From NCBI RefSeq assembly GCF_002159845.1, contig NZ_NFJK01000001.1, forward strand, positions 124,001-188,000: DNA of 64,000 bases, written 5' to 3'. Shown one piece after another: positions 43,007 through 53,470 of the stretch. The notes under the pieces are model-generated. The model made no database searches, was not told the DNA's origin, and worked only from the letters and a program-made list of their open reading frames with translations. Positions within the stretch are counted from its first letter, which is position 1, and the number at the start of each line of letters is the position of its first letter. The position numbers and the translations under genes were made by a program. The DNA comes from Anaeromassilibacillus sp. An250 (GTDB taxonomy: Bacteria; Bacillota; Clostridia; Oscillospirales; Acutalibacteraceae).

Positions 43007-44149
43007 ATGAACATGTATTCCAACTATCATTTGCCATGCTGCCCCTCTTATTGCATGCCCTGTCCACCCAGCGGATCTATCTGCCCAACCGGCCCCAGAG
43101 GGGCGACTGGCCCCACCGGCCCACAGGGAATCCAAGGCATCCCCGGTCCGGAAGGCCCACAAGGTGTAACCGGCCCCACCGGTAGCACGGGGCCCGCTGG
43201 GCCACAAGGGCCTGAAGGAGCTGCCGGTCCCGCCGGGCCTACTGGCCCTACCGGTATCCAAGGTTTACAAGGTCCCACCGGACCACAAGGGCCTCAAGGG
43301 GTACCTGGGCCCGCTGGAACAATTGGCCCAACTGGCGTGCGCGGATTGCAAAGCCCTACCGGACCACAAGGGCCGGTGGGCGCCACAGGCCCTCGTGGAG
43401 CAACAGGCCCAACGGGACCGCAGGGAATCCAGGGGGTCTCGGGGCCGGAAGGGCCGCAAGGGACCACGGGAGCAACCGGTAGCACCGGAGCTACAGGGCC
43501 GCAAGGTACCCCTGGAGTTACAGGAGCCACTGGTCCCACGGGAACACAAGGGCCAATTGGCCCAACCGGAGCGACCGGGCAGCAGGGTGAAGCTGCTACC
43601 ATTCAAATTGGGACAGTCACTACTGGGGAACCGGGAACGCCCGCAGAGGTGACCAATTCAGGGACCCAGCAAAATGCAATTTTGAACTTTGTTATTCCTA
43701 GAGGGGCAACCGGCAGCACTGGAAGTGTGCAAGGGCTATTGTCCGCATTTTCCACCCCTCCACAACCAGGAGCCTCCGGGAATCCCTTGATTTTTGACCG
43801 AAACGGAGCTGTACAGGGGGATGCAATTGTCCATGCGCCAAATACCGCCCCGTTTACTATCTTACAAACGGGATTCTATTATGTATCGTTCCATACCACT
43901 GTTTCCCCATTAGGGACTGCCAATTTTCCGTTATCCATCCTGATATACTTGCAGCTGCAAGGGACGCCGGTTCCCGGTACAGGTGCGCGGGATACCTTCC
44001 AGTCTGCCCTGGAAACCAATATCTATTCTTTTTCCCAAATCATAGAGATCACATCCACACCCGCCACGTTGAACGTGATTGGGGAAGGAGGAAATTTCCT
44101 CTATTCCGATACGTCCATCACCATCCACAAGCTCAGTGACCTCTCATAA
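43007..44149 (+). CDS. Collagen-like protein, BclA-type, second copy
   Basis: 380 residues. A short head with five cysteines ([18 protein letters not shown]), Gly-X-Y triplets from about residue 29 to 200, and a C-terminal beta domain ([20 protein letters not shown]) clearly related to that of the 14028 protein; both share xTIxxGxVTxGEPGxxAxVTNSG. The triplets here are more varied (GIQG, GPEG, GPQG) and not in tidy tandem repeats. AGGAG nine bases before ATG 43007; an ATG at 42998 abuts the site and is rejected. Exosporium or spore surface location is inferred from the BclA-like layout. Confidence 0.85.
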   Translation: MNMYSNYHLPCCPSYCMPCPPSGSICPTGPRGATGPTGPQGIQGIPGPEGPQGVTGPTGSTGPAGPQGPEGAAGPAGPTGPTGIQGLQGPTGPQGPQGVPGPAGTIGPTGVRGLQSPTGPQGPVGATGPRGATGPTGPQGIQGVSGPEGPQGTTGATGSTGATGPQGTPGVTGATGPTGTQGPIGPTGATGQQGEAATIQIGTVTTGEPGTPAEVTNSGTQQNAILNFVIPRGATGSTGSVQGLLSAFSTPPQPGASGNPLIFDRNGAVQGDAIVHAPNTAPFTILQTGFYYVSFHTTVSPLGTANFPLSILIYLQLQGTPVPGTGARDTFQSALETNIYSFSQIIEITSTPATLNVIGEGGNFLYSDTSITIHKLSDLS

Positions 44150-44190
44150 TCTCACACAATTTTTGAATCTTTGTGTTTCGCCATGCTATC

Positions 44191-44208
44191 AGACGTTCTC
44201 GTCTTTTT
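44191..44208 (+). terminator. Short terminator of the collagen-like gene
   Basis: AGACG-TTCT-CGTCT followed by Ts, 42 bases after the stop. Confidence 0.6.
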
Positions 44209-44230
44209 CCGAAATCCATCACAAACACAG

Positions 44231-44277
44231 GAACGCCTCCCCAACCTCTAAAAAGTTGTTGGAAAGGCGTTCTTTTT
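44231..44277 (+). terminator. Second terminator after the collagen-like gene
   Basis: GAACGCCT (44231-44238) pairs with AGGCGTTC (44265-44272), with a partly paired interior, then five Ts. Confidence 0.7.
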
Positions 44278-44517
44278 CCCTCTAAAAAGTTTCCCTGATT
44301 GAACAGCAGCCACTTTGGGACACATACCAAACCTAAAATATTTTTTCAGCGCCGTTATAAAGGCGCACACTACCCTTTTGGAAATTTTCCCATGCCTGAA
44401 AGATCATCACGGTTATTGCAGCCATTGTAGGAGCTGTGACAGCCTCCCCCGGTATCCTAGGGCGTCTCAGATTGCTTCTTGGCAATAGAAGGCACGTCAT
44501 TCATCTAAGAAAATACC

Positions 44518-44552
44518 AAGAAGGCCCCGGGTAAAATTCCCAGAGCCTTCTT
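44518..44552 (-). terminator. Probable terminator of the membrane protein gene
   Basis: AAGAAGGC/GCCTTCTT with inner GGG/CCC (44518-44552), poor T-tract on the minus strand. Confidence 0.45.
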
Positions 44553-44571
44553 GCCGTCTTTCTCTGAACGT

Positions 44572-45294
44572 TTATTTCGTGCTGTGTCTTTTCCGGATAA
44601 TTTGAAATCTTTCAATCCATCCTTTTTTATGCTTCAGGGAGATATATCCAATCAAACTCGCAGCAAACGCTCCAATCGCGTCTACAAACAGATCCTTCAT
44701 TGTATCCTGTAAAGCGGCACGGCCAGCCAGCTGTGTACCGTCCTCCAATGCAAACTTCTGCATATTCAGCCCCAGAAGCCCATCAAATGTATATTCATAA
44801 AATTCCCAAAACACCCCCAAGGTGACGGCAAAGCAAAAAGCAAATGCAGCGACAAAGAAGGGGCTAAGATTGACTGGTATGCGCTCTGCATTATTGAATA
44901 GCGCCACAAATGAGAAGCCCAATGCGCCGATCATCGCCCCGCTGAACCAGTGCAAAACCGTATCCCACGACGAAATATGGTAATAAAAGCTTCTGACTTC
45001 CCCAAGATAGATTGCACAATAAAGAAAGATAACAAACAAAACCATCATGCCCGAGGGGATCTCGATCTTTAACCTGCGGGAAATCACACCGGGCAAGAAC
45101 ATCACCACCATGCCAAGGACGCACTGCACAAGCATGAGAACATAATCACTTTTGAGCCGTTCAAAATCGCCGCCGTGTGGTTGGGAAGGCGCCAACACCA
45201 AGCGAATCGCAACAAATACCGCCGATACCAGCAGCGAAACAAATACAAACCCTGACAGGATTTTGCTCCAATCCCAGTTTCTTTGTTTTTTCAT
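44572..45294 (-). CDS. Multi-pass membrane protein, YjdF/DUF2238-like
   Basis: 240 residues with about six membrane segments (ILSGFVFVSLLVSAVFVAI, MMVLFVIFLYCAIYLGEV, LSPFFVAAFAFCFAVTLGVF). Conserved-looking polar positions in the membrane region, SWDTVLHWFSGAMIGALG and FWEFYEYTFDGLLGLNMQ followed by DTMKDLFVDAIGA, resemble the YjdF/DUF2238 group of uncharacterised membrane proteins. Start at 45294 has AGGAGG six bases upstream; the frame extends to 45327. Function unknown. Confidence 0.75.
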   Translation of the reverse strand: MKKQRNWDWSKILSGFVFVSLLVSAVFVAIRLVLAPSQPHGGDFERLKSDYVLMLVQCVLGMVVMFLPGVISRRLKIEIPSGMMVLFVIFLYCAIYLGEVRSFYYHISSWDTVLHWFSGAMIGALGFSFVALFNNAERIPVNLSPFFVAAFAFCFAVTLGVFWEFYEYTFDGLLGLNMQKFALEDGTQLAGRAALQDTMKDLFVDAIGAFAASLIGYISLKHKKGWIERFQIIRKRHSTK

Positions 45295-45489
45295 AAATTT
45301 CCTCCTAAAAGGTTCATTAAAATGCAATCCATCTTTCTAGCCCCGCCCCTGTGTTTGTTTCCACCCTTTGAGCGAATGCATACAAATTACATCTATAAAA
45401 CATATAGTATATCCAAATTCACAAAAAAGTCCAGTGCTCTTTTCAACCAAAATTTCTGCTACATTGTAATAAATAATAAAAAATAAAGA

Positions 45490-45540
45490 AAAAGCCCGTA
45501 GGCTGGTCCATAAACCACCCATGGGCTTTTGTAGATCATT
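45490..45540 (-). terminator. Terminator of the lectin-tail gene
   Basis: AAAAGCCC (45490-45497) pairs with GGGCTTTT (45533-45540), with further interior pairing, and the minus strand continues into TTTCTTTATTTTTT. Confidence 0.75.
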
Positions 45541-45545
45541 TCAGA

Positions 45546-46274
45546 TTATTTCTTAGCGCGGGGAGTTCTCTTTGCCGCTGTCTTCTTGGCTGGAGCCTTT
45601 GCAGCAACTTTTTCTTCCACAGTGGTTTCCACTGTAGCTGCCGTCTCCTCTTTTTTCGCTTTTGCTTTGGTCGATCTTGTAGAAGTCTTTTTCGCCGGAG
45701 CTGCCGGTTCCTTTGCTTTTGTGGAAGTTTTTGTCTCTGCTTTCACAACCGCCTTCGGTGCTTCAGGGACGATTTCTTTTGCAGGAGCTTCCTCTTTCTG
45801 CTCCACAGCCTTTTCAGCCTTCTTTGCAACAACCTCAACCAGCTTCCACTGCTGATTGTCGCCATTCAGGTCTTCCCAGATCTGTAGACGTGCGCCGTCC
45901 TCCTGGGACATCCCCACAACATCTACACACTTACCAGAAACCTTGGACTTAATCTTATAAAAGCCTTCGTCCGTCTCCTCCAAGAACCACAACTGGCTGT
46001 CGGAAGAAACGCTATCCCACTGGTGGAGCCAAGTCCCATTTGCCGAACCGCCCAGCATAATATCCAGTGCTTTTCCAGTATTCTTGTTCACTAATTTATA
46101 GTACGGATCACCGCTGGCTTCAAATTTCCACTGTTGGTTCTCCCCGCCATTGAGCTGATTGATCTGTACTTTGCTGCTACCCTCACAGAGTTCTGCTTCC
46201 AGCGCTTTCTCGCTCTGCTTCGATATAATATTATAAACTTTATTGGAGAAAGTGTTTTTTGCTTGTCTGCTCAT
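45546..46274 (-). CDS. Ricin-type lectin domain fused to a histone-H1-like basic tail
   Basis: 242 residues. Residues about 10-140 are a ricin B-type beta-trefoil with the QxW repeats NQQWKF, SQLWFL and NQQWKL and the linked strands YKLVNKNTGKALDIMLGG and YKIKSKVSGKCVDVVGMS. Residues about 145-242 are a low-complexity Lys/Ala/Pro/Thr/Glu tail ending KKTAAKRTPRAKK, like bacterial histone H1 or AlgP tails. There is no signal peptide, which is odd for a lectin. ATG at 46274 has GGGG eight bases upstream. Monocistronic. Confidence 0.8.
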   Translation of the reverse strand: MSRQAKNTFSNKVYNIISKQSEKALEAELCEGSSKVQINQLNGGENQQWKFEASGDPYYKLVNKNTGKALDIMLGGSANGTWLHQWDSVSSDSQLWFLEETDEGFYKIKSKVSGKCVDVVGMSQEDGARLQIWEDLNGDNQQWKLVEVVAKKAEKAVEQKEEAPAKEIVPEAPKAVVKAETKTSTKAKEPAAPAKKTSTRSTKAKAKKEETAATVETTVEEKVAAKAPAKKTAAKRTPRAKK

Positions 46275-46317
46275 GTTCAACACCCCTTACCTACAGAATT
46301 TTAATTCTATGGTGTTT

Positions 46318-46345
46318 ATTATAACACGTGGACATGGAAAGTCAA
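46318..46345 (-). promoter_or_regulatory. Promoter of the lectin-tail gene
   Basis: TTGACT (46340-46345), 16 bases, TATAAT (46318-46323) with an extended TGT, on the minus strand. AGAATT-TT-AATTCT (46295-46308) follows in the leader. Confidence 0.7.
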
Positions 46346-46557
46346 CGCTGCAATGTTTATCTTTGGAACAGGCCACAGAAAGTCAATCATTTCCAAAACC
46401 AAAACCGGACAAATTGCCTACGAATTTTGACCAAAAATTGACGAATTTTCTGGTTGTTCCGTAGATTTTTCAATCGTCCCTTCGATTCCCACCGGAGAAA
46501 GTATATTGCATGGCCCTTATCCTCATAATAAGCGGGAAAGGAGGCGCATGGCCCAAA

Positions 46558-47103
46558 ATGAATGTCTATGATTTTCATGTGCGCCAGATGAACGGGAAGG
46601 AACTGGATCTTTCCGTGTATAGAGGCAACGTTCTTTTAATTGTCAACACGGCCAGCAAATGCGGATTCACACCGCAGTTTGAAGACCTAGAGAAGTTGTT
46701 CCAAAAATACCGCGACCATGGCTTTATGGTCTTAGGGTTCCCATGCAATCAATTTCATGAGCAAGACCCAGAGAGCAACGATAAAATCGCAGAATTCTGC
46801 CGTTACAACTATGGCGTTACGTTTCCCATGTTGGCCAAAACGAATGTGAAAGGGCCGCAGACAGAACCCCTCTTCCGTTATCTGACAAACGCCCGCGGTT
46901 TCAGCGGGTTCGATCCTGATCATCCGCTTACAGAAAAGCTACAGGAAATCTTATCTTCAGAGGACCCTCATTATGCAGAGAACCCGGAGATCAAATGGAA
47001 TTTTACAAAGTTTGTGATCGACCGGGAGGGGGAAGTCGCCGCACGATACGAGCCAACCGCAAGTATGCGGGAAATCGAATCCTGCATCAAAGAGTTGCTC
47101 TGA
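46558..47103 (+). CDS. Glutathione peroxidase family protein (thiol peroxidase)
   Basis: 181 residues. Thioredoxin-fold peroxidase with NTASKCGFTPQF (peroxidatic cysteine, coded TGC rather than a selenocysteine TGA), LGFPCNQF (glutamine of the tetrad) and KWNFTKFVID (tryptophan and asparagine). Bacterial members usually use thioredoxin and reduce hydroperoxides. The start is taken at MNVYDFHV; AAAGGAGG lies 13 bases upstream, which is long, and an in-frame ATG at 46510 has no site. In an anaerobe it likely protects against traces of oxygen. Confidence 0.92.
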   Translation: MNVYDFHVRQMNGKELDLSVYRGNVLLIVNTASKCGFTPQFEDLEKLFQKYRDHGFMVLGFPCNQFHEQDPESNDKIAEFCRYNYGVTFPMLAKTNVKGPQTEPLFRYLTNARGFSGFDPDHPLTEKLQEILSSEDPHYAENPEIKWNFTKFVIDREGEVAARYEPTASMREIESCIKELL

Positions 47104-47125
47104 TCTGCCGAGAACCTCATATAGA

Positions 47126-47163
47126 AAAACATCCGCACGGGAAGTGATCCGTGCGGATGTTTT
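47126..47163. terminator. Convergent terminator between gpx and eno
   Basis: 15-base perfect stem (47126-47140 with 47149-47163), 8-base loop, A/T flanks on both sides. Confidence 0.9.
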
Positions 47164-47174
47164 GATTTGCGGAA

Positions 47175-48521
<1,347 letters not shown>

Positions 48522-48590
48522 CTAACCATAAAAATTGGAAAACGCAAGGATTTCGCCCTATGTTATCCACTTCTAAAATGTTGCCTGTTT

Positions 48591-49922
48591 CTAAGATCGA
48601 TTGCCCATCTCAACCCCTTGGGCGGTGACGCGCGCATGGATCAATGCGGTTTGCTTTGGCCTTGCATCCTGAATGCGGAGGGCCTGTGTGAACGTTTGCT
48701 CCGCTGTCCGGCATTTCGACTCCTCCGAGGAATAGAAGGAGGCGAGCACCTCCCCTTTTCTCACAAAATCGCCGACCTTTTTGCGCAAGACAATCCCCGC
48801 GCTGTAATCGATGGGGTCCTCCTTTTTCTCGCGTCCAGCGCCCAGCTCCATGGAAGCAATTCCGCACCGCTCCGTATCCATTGCATAGAGGAACCCTTCC
48901 CTTTGCGCCAAGACCTCATAACATACATTCGACCGATCGAATCTCGACGGGTCGTCCAGCACGCTTGTATCCCCACCCTGTGCCTGGACCATCTCTTTCA
49001 ACTTCGCAAAGGCCTCCCCATTTGCAATCTGTTGCTTGGCCAAAGAACGGCATTGCGCCAATTCCCCTTTTTCCGCAAGCCAAAGCATATTGGCAGCCAG
49101 CTCGATACAGACCTCCGTCAGATCGGCCGGGCCGCGTCCCTGCAAGGTCTCACACGCCTCGCAAACCTCCAACGCATTCCCGATGGCACAACCCAAAGGA
49201 CGGTCCATATCGGTGATGAGCGCCACTGTTCGGCGTCCCACATGCTCGCCGATGGACACCATCTCCTTTGCCAGCGCAATGGAGTCCTCCAGGGTCTTCA
49301 TAAAGGCGCCGCTGCCGGTCTTGACATCCAGAAGGATTCGATCGGAGCCTGCGGCGATCTTTTTGCTCATAATGCTGGAAGCAATCAGCGGAATGCTGTT
49401 GACCGTAGCCGTCACATCGCGCAGCGCATAGAGCTTTTTATCCGCGGGTGCCAGGTTGCCGGATTGCCCAATTACGCTGACCCCCACCCGGCGGACAACG
49501 TCAAAAAAGGCCTCCCGATCCAGTGTGGTTCGGAATCCGGGGATGGATTCCAGTTTATCCACCGTCCCGCCGGTGTGCCCCAACCCGCGGCCGCTCATCT
49601 TGGCCACGCGCACGCCCAAAGAAGCGACAACCGGCGCCACGATCAGCGTGGTCTTATCCCCCACGCCGCCGGTGCTGTGTTTATCGACCTTGATCCCGTC
49701 GATTGAGGAAAGATCCACCAGGTCGCCGGATTGCGCCATACTCCTGGTGAGCGCTGCTGTCTCGTGTGGCGTCATCCCTTTTAGAAAAATCGCCATCAGC
49801 AGGGCGCTCGCTTGATAGTCCGGAATCGCACCGCTCACATAGCCGTCGATAAAAAATTGAATCTGCTCGTCCGTCAGGATTCCTCCATCCCGCTTCTTCG
49901 CAAGGATATCATACATGCGCAC
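48591..49922 (-). CDS. pdp: Pyrimidine-nucleoside phosphorylase
   Basis: 443 residues. Splits uridine, thymidine or deoxyuridine with phosphate to base plus (deoxy)ribose-1-phosphate. Signature KHSTGGVGDKTTLIVAP, MSGRGLGHTGGTVDKLES and DVKTGSGAFMK are clear. The start is GTG at 49922 (MRMYDILAKKRDG): AAGGAGG sits eight bases upstream of it but 14 from the ATG two codons later, and family members begin MRMYDI. It overlaps the end of cdd by 14 bases. Last gene of deoB-deoD-deoC-cdd-pdp. Confidence 0.96.
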   Translation of the reverse strand: MRMYDILAKKRDGGILTDEQIQFFIDGYVSGAIPDYQASALLMAIFLKGMTPHETAALTRSMAQSGDLVDLSSIDGIKVDKHSTGGVGDKTTLIVAPVVASLGVRVAKMSGRGLGHTGGTVDKLESIPGFRTTLDREAFFDVVRRVGVSVIGQSGNLAPADKKLYALRDVTATVNSIPLIASSIMSKKIAAGSDRILLDVKTGSGAFMKTLEDSIALAKEMVSIGEHVGRRTVALITDMDRPLGCAIGNALEVCEACETLQGRGPADLTEVCIELAANMLWLAEKGELAQCRSLAKQQIANGEAFAKLKEMVQAQGGDTSVLDDPSRFDRSNVCYEVLAQREGFLYAMDTERCGIASMELGAGREKKEDPIDYSAGIVLRKKVGDFVRKGEVLASFYSSEESKCRTAEQTFTQALRIQDARPKQTALIHARVTAQGVEMGNRS

Positions 49923-50355
49923 AGCCCGCGCCTCCTTTCCCCCTGTTTAAATTCTCCGGGCCAAAGCCGAGCGGAAGAAGCTCTTCCAGCCGGTAGGACA
50001 CCCAGTTATCCGGCCCGGAGGCAAGAATGACCCGAAAGGACGACGGGTCGCAGAATTCCCGCATCACCTGGCGGCATACCCCGCACGGCGGGCATGCCCG
50101 TTTGACCGGCGCGCCGGCGGGTCCTCCGGCAATCGCGATGGCAACAAAGTCGCGCTCCCCCTCGCTGACAGCCTTGAAAAACGCGGTCCGTTCCGCACAA
50201 TTCGTCGGTGTATAGGAGGCGCATTCAATGTTACACCCCTGATAGACACGGCCTGTTCCTGTGAGCAGCGCCGCCCCCACCTGAAATTTGGAATACGGCG
50301 CATAGGCCCGCTCCCTGGCTCCCAGCGCCAAGCGGACCAATTCCTGATCTTCCAT
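49909..50355 (-). CDS. cdd: Cytidine deaminase
   Basis: 148 residues. Zinc enzyme turning (deoxy)cytidine into (deoxy)uridine, which feeds pdp. The motifs NCAERTAFFKA (Cys ligand, catalytic Glu) and PPCGVCRQVMREF (two Cys ligands) are intact, and the N-terminus has YAPYSKFQVGAALLT. The 3' end overlaps pdp by 14 bases, suggesting coupled translation. Confidence 0.96.
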   Translation of the reverse strand: MEDQELVRLALGARERAYAPYSKFQVGAALLTGTGRVYQGCNIECASYTPTNCAERTAFFKAVSEGERDFVAIAIAGGPAGAPVKRACPPCGVCRQVMREFCDPSSFRVILASGPDNWVSYRLEELLPLGFGPENLNRGKGGAGCAHV

Positions 50356-50445
50356 AAAAATGACACCCCTCCCCAGAGAGAACGCAGGCCGCCGCGGTTT
50401 TCTTCCCTGCGGCGGCCTTTTTTCTGTCCTGCCGGTCTGCCCGGC

Positions 50446-51111
50446 TTAATCGCCGTGTGCCTCTTCCTGCTGGATCAATTTGACGATGCGGCTGGTGCCC
50501 AGCCGAGACGCCCCAAGCTCGATAAACCGCTCGGCATCCTCCAGCGAGGAAATCCCTCCTGCCGCCTTGATGCGCACCTGCGGGCCAACATACTTCCGGA
50601 ATAGCGCCACATCGTCAAAGGTTGCGCCGCCCGTTGAAAAGCCTGTAGAGGTTTTGATGAAGGCCGCTCCGGATTCTGTGACAACCTGGCACATGCGGAT
50701 CTTTTCTTCCTTGGTCAACAGGCAGGTTTCAACAATCACCTTCAGGATATGGCCGCCGCACGCCTGTTTGATCTGCCGGATCTCGTCAAGCTGCAAATCG
50801 TAAAGGCCGTCTTTGATATACCCGATATTGACCACCATATCAATCTCATCCGCGCCGTTGGCAATGGCATCCTGCGTCTCAAACACCTTGGACGCCGTTG
50901 TGGAATACCCGTTTGGAAACCCGATGACCGTACATACAGCCATTCGATCTCCCACATACTCCTTGGCGCGTTTCACATAACTGGCGGGTATACAGACCGA
51001 GGCCGTCCCGTAGCGGATGGCTTCGTCGCAAATCCGTCGGATTTCCTTCCATGTCGCCGTTTGCGTGAGCAGGGTGTGGTCGACCATACTCAAAGTTTTC
51101 TGACGGTCCAT
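50446..51111 (-). CDS. deoC: Deoxyribose-phosphate aldolase
   Basis: 221 residues. Splits deoxyribose-5-phosphate into glyceraldehyde-3-phosphate and acetaldehyde. The TIM barrel shows [24 protein letters not shown] (lysine region), the Schiff-base lysine in [14 protein letters not shown] and [14 protein letters not shown]. The ATG at 51111 has AAAAGGA nine bases upstream; an ATG two codons earlier is only three bases from the site. Downstream of deoD, upstream of cdd. Confidence 0.96.
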   Translation of the reverse strand: MDRQKTLSMVDHTLLTQTATWKEIRRICDEAIRYGTASVCIPASYVKRAKEYVGDRMAVCTVIGFPNGYSTTASKVFETQDAIANGADEIDMVVNIGYIKDGLYDLQLDEIRQIKQACGGHILKVIVETCLLTKEEKIRMCQVVTESGAAFIKTSTGFSTGGATFDDVALFRKYVGPQVRIKAAGGISSLEDAERFIELGASRLGTSRIVKLIQQEEAHGD

Positions 51112-51138
51112 ATGCATTCATCCTTTTCCCGTTTGAAT

Positions 51139-51855
51139 TTATTCCGCGATTGCGAGCGCAATCTCCATCATTTCCCGGAAGCTGGTCTGCCGCTCCTCCG
51201 CCGAGAGGGATTCCCCGGTGAACGGGCAATCGGAAATGGTCAATAGGCAGAGCGCCCGCTTCCCCGCGCGTGCCGCATTCATATACAGCGCCGCGGACTC
51301 CATCTCCACGGCAAGCACGCCCATCTTCTTCCACGCGGGAAGGGCGTCGGGATCGTCCCCATAGAAGGTATCCGAAGACAGGACATTCCCCACAACCGTA
51401 TGAATCTTATGTTTCTGCGCATACTGCACCGCCTTCTGCGCAAGCGTAAAATCTCCAATGGGTGCAAACGCACCCGGCAGGTGGAATTGCGAGCCATAAT
51501 TGGAATCGGTACACGCGCCAATCCCAATCACGACGTCACGCACATGTACGTGATCCGCGATTCCCCCAGCGGAACCGATGCGGATGATGGTCTCCACATC
51601 ATAGAAATGGTACAGCTCATACGAGTAGATGCCGATGGACGGCATCCCCATCCCGCTGCCCATCACGGAAACGCGCTTTCCCTGGTAAGTGCCGGTATAT
51701 CCCAGCATATTGCGAACGGTGTTGAAACAGACCGGGTTTTCCAAGTACGTTTCTGCAATGAATTTCGCGCGGAGCGGGTCGCCCGGCATCAAAACGGTCT
51801 TGGCGATGTCGCCCGGATTGGCCGCGTTGTGCGGCGTCGGTGTAGTTGTAGCCAT
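51139..51855 (-). CDS. deoD: Purine-nucleoside phosphorylase, DeoD type
   Basis: 238 residues, the hexameric trimer-of-dimers class. It releases purine bases and (deoxy)ribose-1-phosphate. PGDPLRAKFIAETYLE and the phosphate-binding IRIGSAGGIADHVHVRDVV are present, as are the base-binding VEMESAALYMNAA and catalytic aspartate in LTISDCPFTGE. The start at 51855 has AGGAGG six bases upstream. 17 bases after deoB. Confidence 0.97.
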   Translation of the reverse strand: MATTTPTPHNAANPGDIAKTVLMPGDPLRAKFIAETYLENPVCFNTVRNMLGYTGTYQGKRVSVMGSGMGMPSIGIYSYELYHFYDVETIIRIGSAGGIADHVHVRDVVIGIGACTDSNYGSQFHLPGAFAPIGDFTLAQKAVQYAQKHKIHTVVGNVLSSDTFYGDDPDALPAWKKMGVLAVEMESAALYMNAARAGKRALCLLTISDCPFTGESLSAEERQTSFREMMEIALAIAE

Positions 51856-51872
51856 ACAAATCCTCCTGTTTT

Positions 51873-53048
51873 TCAAAATGATTTTGTTATGATGTTTCCC
51901 AATTGCGATGTCCCTGTAATTTTCTGAGGGACGCCAAAGAAATCAAGAATCGTTGCGCCAATGTCCGCAAAAGTCGGCAGGGTTCCCAAGTTTGTTCCTG
52001 CCTTTACGTTTGGCCCTGCAATGATCCAAGGCGTATATTCCCGCGAATGGTCCGTGGATGGTGTGCTTGGATCGCACCCGTGGTCGGCGGTAATCATCAG
52101 GAGATCGTCTTCCCGCAGCCCCGCCAAAATTTCCGGGATCGCCCGGTCGACGGTTGTCAGTCCCTTTGCATAGCCCTCCACATCATTCCGGTGGCCATAC
52201 AACATGTCAAAGTCCACCAGGTTGATGAAACAAAGCCCCTGAAAATCGCGCTTTGTCCACTCGATGGCCCGCGCAATGCCCTCGTCATTGCCGCCGGTGC
52301 GGATGGCCTTTGTAATCCCTCTTCCAGCGAATATATCATAGATTTTCCCGATTGCAATCACGTCAAATCCATTTTCGGAAAGCTGATCCAGCATGGTGGT
52401 GCCCGGCGGAAGGAGCGAAAAATCATGGCGGTTCTTCGTGCGGACATAATTCGGATATTCGCCTGTAAACGGCCGTGCAATCACCCGTCCAACGCTGTGC
52501 TCCCCGGTCAACAGCTCCCGTGCAATCCGGCAATCGCGGTAAAGCTCCTCGACGGGCACTACCGCCTCATGCGCCGCGATTTGGAAGACACTGTCCGCAG
52601 AAGTATAAACAATCAGCGCGCCGGTTTCCACATGCTCTTTCCCATAGTCTTTGATTACTTCCGTCCCCGAATAGGGCCGGTTGCACAACACCTTTCGCCC
52701 CACCCGGCGGCTGAATTCCGCCAGAAGATCCTGTGGGAAGCCGTTGGGGTACGTTGGAAGCGGCTTGGGCGACGCGATCCCTGCAATTTCCCAATGGCCG
52801 ATGGTGGTGTCCTTCCCTTTGGAGAGTTCCGTCATGCGTGCAAACGCTGCCGAAGGGTGCTCCACCGCCGGACGGCAGGTAACGCCATCGATATTAAAAA
52901 GGCCAAGCTCCTGCATATGGGGCATGGAAAAATAGGGGCTTTTCGACGCTGCGGCCAGCGTATTGCTTCCCGCGTCGCCATACTGTGCAGCGTCCGGCAT
53001 TTCTCCAATCCCCACACTGTCCAGCACCATCAAAAAAACGCGCTTCAT
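51873..53048 (-). CDS. deoB: Phosphopentomutase
   Basis: 391 residues. Moves phosphate between C1 and C5 of (deoxy)ribose, joining the phosphorylases to deoC and central metabolism. Alkaline-phosphatase superfamily metal sites: MVLDSVGIGEMPDA at the N-terminus, KGKDTTIGHWEIAG with the catalytic threonine, NLVDFDMLYGHRND and MITADHGCDPSTPSTDHSRE. AGGAGG six bases before the ATG. First gene of the salvage operon, with a promoter candidate at 53114. Confidence 0.97.
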   Translation of the reverse strand: MKRVFLMVLDSVGIGEMPDAAQYGDAGSNTLAAASKSPYFSMPHMQELGLFNIDGVTCRPAVEHPSAAFARMTELSKGKDTTIGHWEIAGIASPKPLPTYPNGFPQDLLAEFSRRVGRKVLCNRPYSGTEVIKDYGKEHVETGALIVYTSADSVFQIAAHEAVVPVEELYRDCRIARELLTGEHSVGRVIARPFTGEYPNYVRTKNRHDFSLLPPGTTMLDQLSENGFDVIAIGKIYDIFAGRGITKAIRTGGNDEGIARAIEWTKRDFQGLCFINLVDFDMLYGHRNDVEGYAKGLTTVDRAIPEILAGLREDDLLMITADHGCDPSTPSTDHSREYTPWIIAGPNVKAGTNLGTLPTFADIGATILDFFGVPQKITGTSQLGNIITKSF

Positions 53049-53113
53049 AATATGCCTCCTATAGATTTTCGATCGACAGGTCTTAAAATATGCTTTGTAT
53101 TTCTTAAATAATC

Positions 53114-53142
53114 ATTATAGTACAGTCTTCCTAAATTGACTA
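53114..53142 (-). promoter_or_regulatory. Promoter candidate for the deo operon
   Basis: TAGTCA (53137-53142), 17 bases, TATAAT (53114-53119) on the minus strand, 66 bases upstream of deoB. The -35 matches at four of six positions. Confidence 0.5.
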
Positions 53143-53260
53143 TCATTTTGCAGGAAAAACTTGAAACAACTGTGTTCTCCGCTATGTTCAAGACATATAT
53201 TTCTGTCTTCTGAAAGGACATGCAACGAGATCGCATTTTAAAAAGTTGCGCCATTTGTAT

Positions 53261-53287
53261 TTAGCACTCTCAAGTATAGAGTGCTAA
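53261..53287 (+). promoter_or_regulatory. CIRCE element (HrcA operator)
   Basis: TTAGCACTC (53261-53269), nine bases, GAGTGCTAA (53279-53287): an exact match to the consensus. HrcA binds this site and represses heat-shock genes. Here it stands 183 bases upstream of two hsp20 genes rather than groES or dnaK. Confidence 0.95.
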
Positions 53288-53470
53288 AATTAACAGTTTG
53301 TTCGCAATTTTGAAAAACATTTTTAACAGCCGAACCCTATACTAAAAAGCGTAGACAGCAAGAGAGCCAAAGAGGAAAGAAGGTGGTTCGCTTGAAAAGA
53401 CTTTCTTGCAGAACCCACAATCCATTACATTGATAGAAAATGATAGAAGCCGTTAAGGAGGTTATGACTT

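Larger units (their letters stand above)
44150..44571. other. 420-base convergent gap
   Basis: No gene seen. Holds two plus-strand terminators (44191-44208, 44231-44277), a small GCGCC/GGCGC hairpin near 44351, and a weak terminator for the minus-strand membrane gene (44518-44552). Confidence 0.6.
53049..53470. other. 420-base divergent regulatory gap
   Basis: Between the deo operon (leftward) and the hsp20 genes (rightward). It holds the deo promoter candidate and the CIRCE; no gene is seen. Confidence 0.7.
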
